Positions 44,476-51,938 of a stretch of 64,000 nt of DNA are shown here, piece after piece. The stretch is taken from positions 104,009-168,008 of the forward strand of contig NZ_FXYD01000006.1 in NCBI RefSeq assembly GCF_900185015.1. Reading direction: 5' to 3'. This DNA is from Octadecabacter ascidiaceicola. GTDB taxonomy: Bacteria; Pseudomonadota; Alphaproteobacteria; Rhodobacterales; Rhodobacteraceae. The notes under the pieces were generated by a model. It had not been told where the DNA came from. It saw only the letters and a program-made list of their open reading frames with translations, and made no database searches. The position numbers were made by a program, and so were the translations under genes. Each line of letters begins with the position of its first letter. Position 1 is the first letter of the stretch.

Positions 44476-44491
44476 AATTTACGCGCGCAAA
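44476..44491. promoter_or_regulatory. LacI-type operator before smoE
   Basis: AATTTACGCGCGCAAA lies about 71 bp upstream of the smoE ATG. Read on the other strand it matches the site before the regulator gene (45633-45648) at 15 of 16 positions. The near-palindrome with a central CGCG is typical of LacI-family operators. Confidence 0.65.
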
Positions 44492-44521
44492 CATTAAGAA
44501 TTTGTCTTTTTTGTTAGCAGG

Positions 44522-45553
44522 TTACGCTGACCCCCGCATCACTAACTTGCCTTCGAACAGGGTTTCCTTACGCGCTTCAATGCGTACCCCCGAGCTGATC
44601 ATGGACAGAATCGCTTCAACGCTACTTGCGGAAATCGCATCGTAGTCTTGTGACACTGTCGTCAGGCTCGGACAGGTGAAACGAGAGAATGGGTGGTCAT
44701 CATGGCCCGCAATCCGGAGAGCCGCGCCATCATCCCGTCCAACCTTGATACCGCTCTCAAATGCCGCAGAAAGAAGTCCAATCGCGATCCTGTCGTTTGA
44801 GCACAGCACCGTATTCGTTAAAAGCTGCCCGCTGTTCAGAACCCGCCCACCTTCGCGAAACCCGATTTCCTCAAAATTCCAGCCTTGGCCATCAACCTGG
44901 ATCAACTGCGGTTCATGCCCCAACCGTTCCATAGCAGCAATATAGGCCGAACGCCGTTTGTAGGCGTTTGGGTTGATAGGCGTTTTGAGTTCAAAAAAGA
45001 CAGGCGGCTCACCGGACCGGCAAAGGTAGTCAACGATCAAGCCGACACTTTGGTGGTTGTCCGAACCAAAGAAGGCCTCGCCTAAGTCTTCTAGGTTAGC
45101 GTCAAACAGGACGGTTGGAACTTCGCGTGTGAACTCTGCAATCTGTTTGTCCAGCGATGCCCGGCCAAGCGGCGCCAACAAAACGCCCGCTGGCTTGATC
45201 GCGCGCAAGCTGTCAAGGTTGGCGATCTCTTGGTCCGGCCCGCCGTGGGAACTGAGGAGGAGTGGGTTGAATCCTGCTTCAACAATAAGCCCTTCGATCG
45301 TACGCGCAATCTCGGCAAAGAAGGGGTCCGTCAGGTTTGGAACAACCAAGCCAATGTTCTTTGTCTGGCGCCTGTTCTGATTGACGGCATAAATGTTAGG
45401 CCGATAGTTATGTTTCTCTAACGCCTCTTCGATCTTCTTGCGGGTGGACTGGCGAACGCTTTCGGGATCGTTGAAGTACTTTGAAATCGTCGGGCGGGAT
45501 ATCCCGCTCACCGCGGCAAAGTCTTCCATGTTCTTGATCTTCTGACCCGTCAT
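44522..45553 (-). CDS. LacI-family regulator of the polyol operon
   Basis: A 343-residue regulator. The helix-turn-helix is at about 8-30 (NMEDFAAVSGISRPTISKYFNDPESVRQSTRKKIEEAL), then a hinge (HNYRPNIYAVNQNRR) and a periplasmic-binding-protein-like effector domain (NIGLVVPNLTDPFFAEIARTIEGL). It lies upstream of smoE in the same direction, with 116 bp between them. Matching operators before both genes indicate control of the smo operon and itself, probably as a repressor released by a polyol or fructose derivative. Confidence 0.92.
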   Translation of the reverse strand: MTGQKIKNMEDFAAVSGISRPTISKYFNDPESVRQSTRKKIEEALEKHNYRPNIYAVNQNRRQTKNIGLVVPNLTDPFFAEIARTIEGLIVEAGFNPLLLSSHGGPDQEIANLDSLRAIKPAGVLLAPLGRASLDKQIAEFTREVPTVLFDANLEDLGEAFFGSDNHQSVGLIVDYLCRSGEPPVFFELKTPINPNAYKRRSAYIAAMERLGHEPQLIQVDGQGWNFEEIGFREGGRVLNSGQLLTNTVLCSNDRIAIGLLSAAFESGIKVGRDDGAALRIAGHDDHPFSRFTCPSLTTVSQDYDAISASSVEAILSMISSGVRIEARKETLFEGKLVMRGSA

Positions 45554-45632
45554 TGCCGAATCCCTCTGTTGCGGAGTCGTTTTCCTTAATTTCCGAGGAT
45601 GTCTGGAAGTTTGAATTCTGTAAAGTTAATCA

Positions 45633-45648
45633 TTTCCGCGCGTAAATT
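45633..45648. promoter_or_regulatory. LacI-type operator before the regulator gene
   Basis: TTTCCGCGCGTAAATT lies 80 bp upstream of the regulator ATG and matches the inverted copy of the smoE operator with one mismatch. It implies autoregulation. Confidence 0.6.
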
Positions 45649-45846
45649 AATATCTTGCCGATTACGGCTAACCATTGCAGAGAATAAGTAGCACGTAGCG
45701 TCTCGTAGAAGTGCCCAAAATCCTGTTTAGCTTTACCAATGGCATCACTTCATAACTCCGTGATAGGTGCCAAAACGCTGCGCGAGCAGCGGATGCATCA
45801 GTGGAAGACTGGAAGCTCTAGTACGGGTCTTGTTCAATTGGGAAAG

Positions 45847-45865
45847 GCTGGCTGGGGTGGTAGGA
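45847..45865. repeat. Distal attachment-site copy: 19-bp repeat of tRNA-Gln 3' end
   Basis: GCTGGCTGGGGTGGTAGGA is identical to 47743-47761, the 3' end of the tRNA-Gln gene including encoded CCA and two bases beyond. It lies 1.9 kb from the tRNA in direct orientation. Such a copy is what a tRNA-targeting integrative element leaves at its far end (attL/attR). From 45649 to here I see no gene. Confidence 0.7.
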
Positions 45866-45914
45866 AACCTAGCTAGTCGTTTCTTTTCTTTCCCTTAGCC
45901 GAAGCCAGCCAACA

Positions 45915-45935
45915 ACTGGGGCACTTTCTGGGGCA
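45915..45935. repeat. 21-bp direct repeat, copy 1
   Basis: This 21-bp segment carries two TGGGGCA units and matches 47661-47681 at 19 of 21 positions. Both copies lie inside the repeat-bounded element, each 50-65 bp from an attachment repeat. They may be arm-type integrase sites or duplicated integrase-end sequence. From here to 46152 no convincing gene is seen. Confidence 0.5.
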
Positions 45936-46152
45936 GAACGGGTGCCAAGGGTGTCGGATTTCGAAATTGCAACTCACTGCGCCCACGGTCGCCCTCAATC
46001 GCTATCAGCCTTCAACCTGCCCACGGTCTCTCTGTCAGCCATCAGTGGTGAGCACTGTGGGTCGATGCTGGCGGGTTTGTCTCGGGGCGGATTGGTGGAG
46101 GGGCTGGTGCGTGTGGTGTGGTGGTGCTGTGCTTGTTGGTGGCGTAGGAGGA

Positions 46153-46641
46153 TCAGGTCGAAGTTCGGAAGTCATGTCCACAGAAACGGCATTTAAGAGC
46201 CTTTTTCTTGATCCACTCTGCACAGTCGGGGCACTCCTTTTCCTCTTTCCTCTCGGCGGGAGAGCCAGAAGGGTCCTGATCCTTTGCATCAATATCTTTA
46301 GACCACGTGATGAATCCAAAATGAGCCGAAAGCGAAATTACAAACGCCAAGATACCAACGACGACCGCTGAGCTTTCAGAGAGCTCGAATAAGTCAATAC
46401 CGAGGGCTCCAGCAAGGACTGCCCAGAGCAAAGAAACAATCAATGCCGCGAAAACTCGAATATATGGAATCGAAAGTAAGACTAAGAAGGTGACCCCAAC
46501 TACTAATCCGACTAGCCACTCCCCACTTTGCCAACCTACAAATCCTCCAAGGCCGAATACCTCTAACAAGACAAGTGGCATTGCATCTTCGTTTTGCTTT
46601 GCCTGCGTCAGAGCAGCTCGCTGGTTTTTGATTGATGACAT
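46153..46641 (-). CDS. Membrane protein with C-terminal zinc ribbon
   Basis: A 162-residue protein with no recognised family name. About four hydrophobic segments lie between residues 22 and 118 (VLLEVFGLGGFVGW; LVGLVVGVTFLVLL; VFAALIVSLLWAVLAGALG; AVVVGILAFVISLSAHFG), followed by a charged linker and a zinc ribbon near residues 137-158, CPDCAEWIKKKALKCRFCGHDF (two CxxC pairs). The ATG at 46641 is supported by an SD (GAGGGA, 9-nt spacing). It lies inside the tRNA-Gln-flanked element, reading opposite to the other small genes. The function is unknown; similar ribbons occur in membrane proteins of mobile elements. Confidence 0.75.
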   Translation of the reverse strand: MSSIKNQRAALTQAKQNEDAMPLVLLEVFGLGGFVGWQSGEWLVGLVVGVTFLVLLSIPYIRVFAALIVSLLWAVLAGALGIDLFELSESSAVVVGILAFVISLSAHFGFITWSKDIDAKDQDPSGSPAERKEEKECPDCAEWIKKKALKCRFCGHDFRTST

Positions 46642-46873
46642 GCCGAAAGATCCCTCACTAAATCCGAAGATACTAGATCACACCGAGCCGAACACAATAT
46701 TGGAATTTAAGGTAGGTGCGGGCGTCCGGAAGTGAGCGATAGTGAGTCTAAGGCATCCATCGTAACTTGTTACCAGAACTGAGAATAATACACAGTCAAG
46801 CACAACGCCCGGTGTCTCCAATACTGAAGACGGAGTCATCAACAGCACAAAGAAACTGAGGGAAAACAAGTAT

Positions 46874-46910
46874 CTAACATGAGAACAATAAAGGAGTATT
46901 CTCATGTTAG
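46874..46910 (+). promoter_or_regulatory. Perfect 12-bp hairpin enclosing an SD and start codon
   Basis: CTAACATGAGAA (46874-46885) and TTCTCATGTTAG (46899-46910) are perfect reverse complements around a 13-nt loop. The loop contains the SD AAGGAG (46891-46896), and the right arm contains the ATG (46904) of the small ORF that follows. Folding would hide the start codon while exposing the SD, which suggests translational control. It could instead be a protein-binding operator in DNA. Confidence 0.65.
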
Positions 46911-47023
46911 CATTCTTTATAAAATCCCTTCTGTTTCAGGAAAAGCGCGGACGTAAACCAAGTGCCGCGTCTAGCCTACTGACCTGGTTCTTCGTCATTC
47001 TGTTGATCAAATGGATGTCGTAG
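46904..47023 (+). CDS. 39-residue small protein, hairpin-controlled start
   Basis: This short ORF begins MLAFFIKSLLFQEKRGRKPS and ends with a hydrophobic stretch LLTWFFVILLIKWMS, so it may be a small membrane peptide. The SD AAGGAG is 7 nt before the ATG, which is near ideal. The next ORF starts 2 nt after its stop, suggesting coupling. I recognise no family. Evidence is the SD, the hairpin and the tight spacing; it has not been shown to be expressed. Confidence 0.55.
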   Translation: MLAFFIKSLLFQEKRGRKPSAASSLLTWFFVILLIKWMS

Positions 47024-47025
47024 CG

Positions 47026-47208
47026 ATGTCCGATGACCTGCAACCCGGAACCATCGTTGTGATCAAATCCTTCGATGACGTTCCCGAACACCGCTTCCAG
47101 ATCCACTCAGTTGAAGACGACTGTGTGACTGGAATGGCCCTCACGGGATCACTTGTAGGACAGTACGGCGAGCCCTCGCTCGAACTGATCAAGTACGTTC
47201 TGAAGTAG
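47026..47208 (+). CDS. 60-residue hypothetical protein
   Basis: Begins MSDDLQPGTIVVIKSFDDVPEHRF 2 nt after the stop of the 39-residue ORF and ends LELIKYVLK. It is acidic, soluble-looking, with a small beta-rich opening (PGTIVVIKSF; FQIHSVEDDCVTGMAL) reminiscent of SH3-like small domains. An in-frame ATG at 47011 would overlap the previous ORF. No family is recognised. It lies between the hairpin-led ORF and the integrase remnant, in the position where integrative elements often keep small accessory or excision genes. Confidence 0.55.
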   Translation: MSDDLQPGTIVVIKSFDDVPEHRFQIHSVEDDCVTGMALTGSLVGQYGEPSLELIKYVLK

Positions 47209-47242
47209 CCCCAACATCACCAAATCTGAAAGGAGGAGACGT

Positions 47243-47419
47243 ATGTCTGCTCGCATTAAGTATGCCTATTTGAAGGATCAAACGTGGATCTTTCGTCGCA
47301 ACTACCCTGAGGCCGTAGCGTTTCCACCCTCCGCCAACGGTCATCGGAGGACGCCGACGGATGCTGGGTTTTGCCCACTCAACGGCGGCCAAAGACGCGG
47401 TTTCGGGGGCGACAGGTAG
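47243..47419 (+). pseudogene. Truncated tyrosine-type integrase, N-terminal remnant
   Basis: ATG 47243 follows a consensus SD (AGGAGGA, 5-nt spacing). The first 26 residues, MSARIKYAYLKDQTWIFRRN then YPEAVA, match the usual opening of phage-type integrases (YLxxRxxTWYFRRxxP). After that the frame becomes low-similarity, arginine/glycine-rich sequence and stops at 47419 after 58 residues. The rest of an integrase (about 350 residues) is missing. From 47420 to the tRNA no other gene is seen. This is the expected integrase position next to the tRNA end of an element. Confidence 0.6.
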
Positions 47420-47660
47420 CCTCTGCGAGGTTCGTCTACTGCGTGGTAAATCGGGCCACTCTGAGAGAGGATGTAGTCGTTCGTCACCGATGCCATAACG
47501 AACGCTGCGTGCCTGATCGAGGGATCAGCGGCTGATAACAAGCGAGACGACTGGGACTACTGGGCTAACGGTGTCGACTACGATCTGCTCTAGACCGTGG
47601 CAGGGCCCCCTTGAGCAATCTTGGGGCTCCAGCACCCTCAGACAACACCCGTTAAACCCG

Positions 47661-47681
47661 ACTGGGGCATTTACTGGGGCA
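47661..47681. repeat. 21-bp direct repeat, copy 2
   Basis: Matches 45915-45935 at 19 of 21 positions, with differences at positions 10 and 13 of the unit. It lies 62 bp before the tRNA-end repeat. Confidence 0.5.
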
Positions 47682-47742
47682 TTCTGACAGCCGGAGGAAC
47701 CCTGTGGACGGCTACTCGCGTCACTTACAATGTCAGAAGAAA

Positions 47743-47761
47743 GCTGGCTGGGGTGGTAGGA
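47743..47761. repeat. tRNA-proximal attachment-site copy
   Basis: The 19-bp sequence identical to 45847-45865; here it forms the 3' acceptor end, encoded CCA and part of the T arm of tRNA-Gln. The pair brackets about 1.9 kb. Confidence 0.7.
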
Positions 47762-47819
47762 TTCGAACCTACGGTGCACGCTACCAAAAAGCGTTGCCTT
47801 ACCACTTGGCTACACCCCA
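47745..47819 (-). tRNA. tRNA-Gln (anticodon TTG)
   Basis: The leftward 75-nt sequence folds fully: acceptor TGGGGTG/CACCCCA, D arm GCC-GGC, anticodon stem ACGCT/AGCGT with loop TTTTGGT (anticodon TTG), T arm GTAGG-TTCGAAT-CCTAC, discriminator G and encoded CCA. It closely resembles tRNA-Gln of E. coli. The gene is complete despite its use as an integration site. Confidence 0.96.
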
Positions 47820-47881
47820 TCAGCGAGGTGGGTGATACGCAAATCCTGACAGGGGATCAACCCTGAAAAATCGCTAAATTG

Positions 47882-49207
47882 CTATTCCTTTGCGGCGTCA
47901 TCGCGCAGCAGGTCTTCGCCGTCGGATTCCTCGCGCTCGGCGTCAATCATACGGTCAAGTGCGCCTTCGGCTTCGGCATTCACAACAGCTACTTTAGCAC
48001 TTTCCTGAATCGCTGGTTGCTTAGGCGCGCTTGTGGCAGACGTTTCATCCATTGAGGGGGCGGTGCTATCTATCTGCAAAGTATAAGTCGTATTCGGGAG
48101 CGCTACGCCGGAGGCCTCAATGGCGCGTTTGACAAGCCGAAGGGCCTCACCACGGGCCAAGCTCATTGAGGTTTCGATTTGGTCGATCCAACCGACAACC
48201 ACGATTTCGACGCCTGAATCCGTGATATTTCCGATCCAAGCATTTGCCGTGGGTTCGCCCAGGACAAAGGGAAGGTCTTGGGTTGTTTTAACCGCTAGTT
48301 CGCGTGTCGCGCCCAGGTCCGCGCTGCTGTCGACGCCTATCGTAAACATAAAGCGGCGTTCGCGGTTTTGGCTGAAGTTGATGATCCGGCTTTTGAAAAC
48401 CGTCGCGTTGGGGATGCGGATGTGGTTGCCATCGAAGCTCAGTAAAATGGTCGCGCGGCTGGTTAGACGGATGACTTTGCCTTGGTCGCCGTTGATTTCC
48501 ACAACATCGTTCGGGCGGAACGGCTGGCGAATGGACAGCATTACAGAGGCGATGAAGTTCTCAACAGTATCGCGCACCGCAAAACCAATCGCCAAACCAA
48601 TGAGGCCCGCGGCGCCGAGGATGGTCGACAGCAGTGCCGTTGCGTTCATGATGTCCAGTGCAATGACAATGCCGGCGATCACAAATGCGATGCGAACAAT
48701 CGTGCGGAAAAGGTCAGCGATAAAGGCGTTTGGCGCAAGGCGGTTCCACGGGTTATTCCAGCGGGCCACTGACATACCAATCCAGATGATGATCAGGAAG
48801 ACCGTAAGCGCGATAAGGGCGAGGGGGAGCTGGATGAGGAGTTGTTCGACCCGCCCCATGAAACGTTCAATAGCGGGATCAAGGCGACGTACAATGTCGG
48901 TGGTTTCAGATACATCGTTCTTAATGGCGACCACGCCTTCAACACGGGTCACAAGCGCGTCAAGGTCATGTGCTTCATTGCGGGAGTTTGCGGTGCCCCG
49001 CAGGGTTACAACGCCATCGGCCACTGTGACTGTTACGTCTTCGTAGTTGCCTAATTCACCAAGGATCTCACGAATGCGAACAGCGATGTTCGCGTCCATT
49101 TCACCGCTTTGTTCAGTGGTGATTGTTCCGGATGGTGCCTCCTGGGCTGCCATGGGGAGGGCAGGAAGAAGCAGGGCAAGGAAAGTGAGAACGCGAAGAA
49201 AATGCAT
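47882..49207 (-). CDS. MscS-family mechanosensitive channel with BON domain
   Basis: A 441-residue protein. A signal peptide (1-21) leads to a periplasmic BON domain (about 35-105; VRIREILGELGNYEDVTVTVADGVVTLRGTA). Three membrane spans follow, the last being the pore-lining STILGAAGLIGLAIGFAVRDTVENFIA, then the MscS beta domain (FRPNDVVEINGDQGKV, IRIPNATVFKSRIINFS). The C-terminal tail (about 390-441) is acidic and probably disordered. It likely opens on osmotic downshift. It is transcribed on its own, 70 bp from kdsA. Confidence 0.92.
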   Translation of the reverse strand: MHFLRVLTFLALLLPALPMAAQEAPSGTITTEQSGEMDANIAVRIREILGELGNYEDVTVTVADGVVTLRGTANSRNEAHDLDALVTRVEGVVAIKNDVSETTDIVRRLDPAIERFMGRVEQLLIQLPLALIALTVFLIIIWIGMSVARWNNPWNRLAPNAFIADLFRTIVRIAFVIAGIVIALDIMNATALLSTILGAAGLIGLAIGFAVRDTVENFIASVMLSIRQPFRPNDVVEINGDQGKVIRLTSRATILLSFDGNHIRIPNATVFKSRIINFSQNRERRFMFTIGVDSSADLGATRELAVKTTQDLPFVLGEPTANAWIGNITDSGVEIVVVGWIDQIETSMSLARGEALRLVKRAIEASGVALPNTTYTLQIDSTAPSMDETSATSAPKQPAIQESAKVAVVNAEAEGALDRMIDAEREESDGEDLLRDDAAKE

Positions 49208-49277
49208 AATAGGTCGCCGTTTGAAATTAATACGGCGACCTTATTCGGTTCGAATCTGACTGACCAGAGCGCAAGCG

Positions 49278-50111
49278 TTAAAGGCGAATAGGGTCGGCCT
49301 TTGCGACGGCATCGATTGCCATCAACGTTTTCATGACGCTGTCCATGTCCGATAGTGCAATCATGTTCGGGCCGTCAGATGGGGCATTGTCGGGATCTTC
49401 GTGGGTTTCAAGGAAAACCGCCCCGATGCCTTGCGCAACAGCGGCGCGAGCCAGCACGGGGGCGAATTCCCGTTGTCCGCCGCTTGATCCACCCAGGCCG
49501 CCGGGCTGTGCGACGGCGTGGGTGGCGTCCATTACAACGGGATAACCCGTTTTCATCATTTCCGGTAGCGAACGCATATCGGCTACCAGCGCATTATAAC
49601 CAAAAGACACTCCGCGTTCGGTCAGCATAATGCGCTCATTACCCGTGGATTCGATTTTGCCGACCACATTGGCCATATCCCACGGCGCGAGAAATTGGCC
49701 TTTTTTGACATTCACAACTGCACCGGTTTCACCCGCGGCAATCAACAGGTCTGTTTGGCGGCACAAAAACGCTGGAATTTGAAGAATATCGACCACTTCG
49801 GCGACAGGTGCACATTGTTCGGCGGTGTGGATGTCTGTCAAAACAGGGCAACCAAACTCTGCCTTGATGGCGGCATGGATCGCCAAACCTTCGTCCAACC
49901 CTAGGCCACGTTTGCCCGAAAGAGACGTGCGGTTTGCTTTGTCGTAGCTTCCTTTGAATACAAATTGCGCGCCGTTAGCGTCGCAAACGCGCGCCATTTC
50001 GCTTGCGATCATACGGGCGTGATCAAGGCTTTCGAGCTGACATGGCCCGGCGATAACCGTCAACGGGCGGTCGTTGGAGGCCGTAATCGACCCGATCTTA
50101 ACATCTTTCAT
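49278..50111 (-). CDS. kdsA: 3-deoxy-8-phosphooctulonate (KDO-8-P) synthase
   Basis: A 277-residue DAHP/KDO aldolase-family enzyme from ATG 50111. [18 protein letters not shown] (20-37), [30 protein letters not shown] and [31 protein letters not shown] are diagnostic for KdsA. It condenses PEP and arabinose-5-P for lipid A-core KDO and for capsule polymers. The 66-bp in-frame extension lacks family similarity. It follows capsule export genes kpsT-kpsE in the same direction, with 156 bp between. Confidence 0.95.
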   Translation of the reverse strand: MKDVKIGSITASNDRPLTVIAGPCQLESLDHARMIASEMARVCDANGAQFVFKGSYDKANRTSLSGKRGLGLDEGLAIHAAIKAEFGCPVLTDIHTAEQCAPVAEVVDILQIPAFLCRQTDLLIAAGETGAVVNVKKGQFLAPWDMANVVGKIESTGNERIMLTERGVSFGYNALVADMRSLPEMMKTGYPVVMDATHAVAQPGGLGGSSGGQREFAPVLARAAVAQGIGAVFLETHEDPDNAPSDGPNMIALSDMDSVMKTLMAIDAVAKADPIRL

Positions 50112-50267
50112 CTTATAGCCATCCGTGTCTGTTGATTGACCATCGTGACGTCGATTGCTTGGCCGTCGCGCAGTCAATCTGCTTAAAGTATTCCTCGAGC
50201 ATGATTATCTCGAGCTCTGCATTCCTATGGATATGCTCTTCACTGGTTTCCATCTTTTGATCGCTAT

Positions 50268-51938
50268 TTACGAGCTGACCTGTTCGCGCAGAATTGAGGC
50301 CGTTAGCGAGATCATCAAATAGATGCCTGAGAAAATCAGGAAGGCCAAAAACGTGTTCTCAAACGCCCGTGGGTAGGTGGGCTCGTCTGGCGCGATCGGG
50401 GCGACGGAAACGGACAGATAACGTACCTGACGGTTGGCTTCGATCTCAGCCGTGGACAGCGTGGCTTGTGCCGTTTGGACGTTCACGACTTCAAAGGCGT
50501 AGTTTTCTTCTGCGACTCGCAAACGTGCATCGTTTGTGATCAAGGAACCGCCGCTAGACATTTGACTTCTGAGCAAAGCGATTTGGTTTTCGATCTGCTC
50601 AATACTGTTTTCCGTTGCTCGCACTTGCGCTTCATTGGGGCGGCTCACGTTTGCGAATCCGGCAAGATTCAACTGTTCCTGATCGAGTTCGACCTGAAGG
50701 GATGTGATACGTTGCTGCAATGCAGCCTGTTCGGCGCCGACGGGACCTTGTTCGGTTTCCTGTTGAATGGCGACCAGTTCAGCTAAGGCCGCTTCGCGGT
50801 TTTGGCGGGCCAATTCATAATTCGTACGCGCGCCTGACATCTGGTCCTCACGTACACGTTGGGTCAGCTGATCGACTTGTTCTTCGGCATACGCGATCAG
50901 GGCCTCGGAGAATTCCTGACTTTTCACAGGATCCGCGGCGATGACCTCCATTTTGAGAATGCCTTCTGTCGGGTCTAACCCGATCTGAACGTGGTCTTGG
51001 AACATTGCATAGGCTGTTTCACGTGTAGCCCCTTCGTCTAAGCGTTGGATCGCATCAATATTAGGATCAGAGAAATGCTCGACGAATCCGTAGTCTTCAT
51101 CCAGACGCAAAAACGCTTCTCGTGAAGTCATGTAGGACTGCACCGTAGTGCTGTCTGTTTGCGTGGCAAGGCCAGTTCCTTGGAACAAGCTGCCCAAGCC
51201 ACCACTACCTTGGTTGTCAGCCTGTTGGATAATGAATTCGGATTTGGTGCCGTACATCGGTGTTGCGATTGTGTAGAAATAAAAGCTTGCAGCGATGGTT
51301 GGCAGAAGAACGAACATTGCCAAACGCCCCAACAAGGACATGATATTGCGGCGGCGGCGTCTTGCGATGTCGCGCTGGATACGGCTGATTTCGCTGGCAC
51401 GACGCTCGGCAGGGTTTTCACCCGGGCCTAGTTGCGTTGACGGTAGGCTTTGCTTTCGTTGCACGGTTTGGGGCAACTGCACTCTCGCTTGATGTGCAGG
51501 AACCTTAGCTGTAGCGGCCCGCATTTGGCCCGATGCTGCATTGGTCTGTCCGTCATTAGGGGTGACGAGTTCAAGCACATTAGCACGCTGGAAGGGATCA
51601 ATACCTTGCTGGCGAAGTTGACGCACAGCATCAAAATCGGATGTCACTGCGAGGCCGTTTTTCTGTGCGACACGACGGGCCATGCGCAATTGGCGCCCCG
51701 TCAGCCCTTCTTGGCGGATCGCGTCGATGTCTGTTTCAGCAGACACTGTGTTCGGACTGTCCACTGCACCAGACACCGCATTAGGGGCAGTATTGGCCGC
51801 ACTTTGAGAATGGCCCTGCGCCGATGGTGAATTCGGGGCGGCCGTTTCGGGCATCGGATTGGACGAAGAAGCGGTGGCGTTAGCCGTGCTGGAGCCGCGT
51901 CGTATCCGGAATTTCTGTGCCTTGGGTTTCGTAGTCAT
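50268..51938 (-). CDS. kpsE: Capsule polysaccharide export inner-membrane protein (KpsE/Wzz-like)
   Basis: From ATG 51938 the protein is 556 residues. Residues 1-190 are a low-complexity, Ala/Ser/Gln-rich cytoplasmic extension with an Arg-rich patch (RDIARRRRRN). A membrane span follows (about 200-220), then a periplasmic Wzz/KpsE domain starting TPMYGTKSEFIIQQAD, a long coiled coil (about 350-460) and a second span near the C-terminus (FLAFLIFSGIYLMISLTASIL). KpsE bridges the ABC exporter to the outer membrane. Its 5' end overlaps kpsT by 59 bp. The N-terminal extension is much longer than in E. coli KpsE. Confidence 0.85.
   Translation of the reverse strand: MTTKPKAQKFRIRRGSSTANATASSSNPMPETAAPNSPSAQGHSQSAANTAPNAVSGAVDSPNTVSAETDIDAIRQEGLTGRQLRMARRVAQKNGLAVTSDFDAVRQLRQQGIDPFQRANVLELVTPNDGQTNAASGQMRAATAKVPAHQARVQLPQTVQRKQSLPSTQLGPGENPAERRASEISRIQRDIARRRRRNIMSLLGRLAMFVLLPTIAASFYFYTIATPMYGTKSEFIIQQADNQGSGGLGSLFQGTGLATQTDSTTVQSYMTSREAFLRLDEDYGFVEHFSDPNIDAIQRLDEGATRETAYAMFQDHVQIGLDPTEGILKMEVIAADPVKSQEFSEALIAYAEEQVDQLTQRVREDQMSGARTNYELARQNREAALAELVAIQQETEQGPVGAEQAALQQRITSLQVELDQEQLNLAGFANVSRPNEAQVRATENSIEQIENQIALLRSQMSSGGSLITNDARLRVAEENYAFEVVNVQTAQATLSTAEIEANRQVRYLSVSVAPIAPDEPTYPRAFENTFLAFLIFSGIYLMISLTASILREQVSS

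Noticed and set aside
45942..46371. Rightward ORFs of 84 and 134 codons
   Set aside because: Low-complexity Gly/Trp/Val translation, partly antisense to the zinc-ribbon protein gene; no SD.
46678..46905. Leftward 75-codon ORF in the tRNA-Gln element
   Set aside because: No SD, no family, and it overlaps the hairpin and start of the better supported small ORF on the other strand.
48120..49046. Rightward 308-codon ORF
   Set aside because: Antisense to the MscS channel gene; Arg/Ser/Thr-rich translation without any motif.
50186..50215. Two CTCGAG-like units between kpsE and kdsA
   Set aside because: Short self-complementary units with no T-run or clear stem; not enough for a terminator or operator call.
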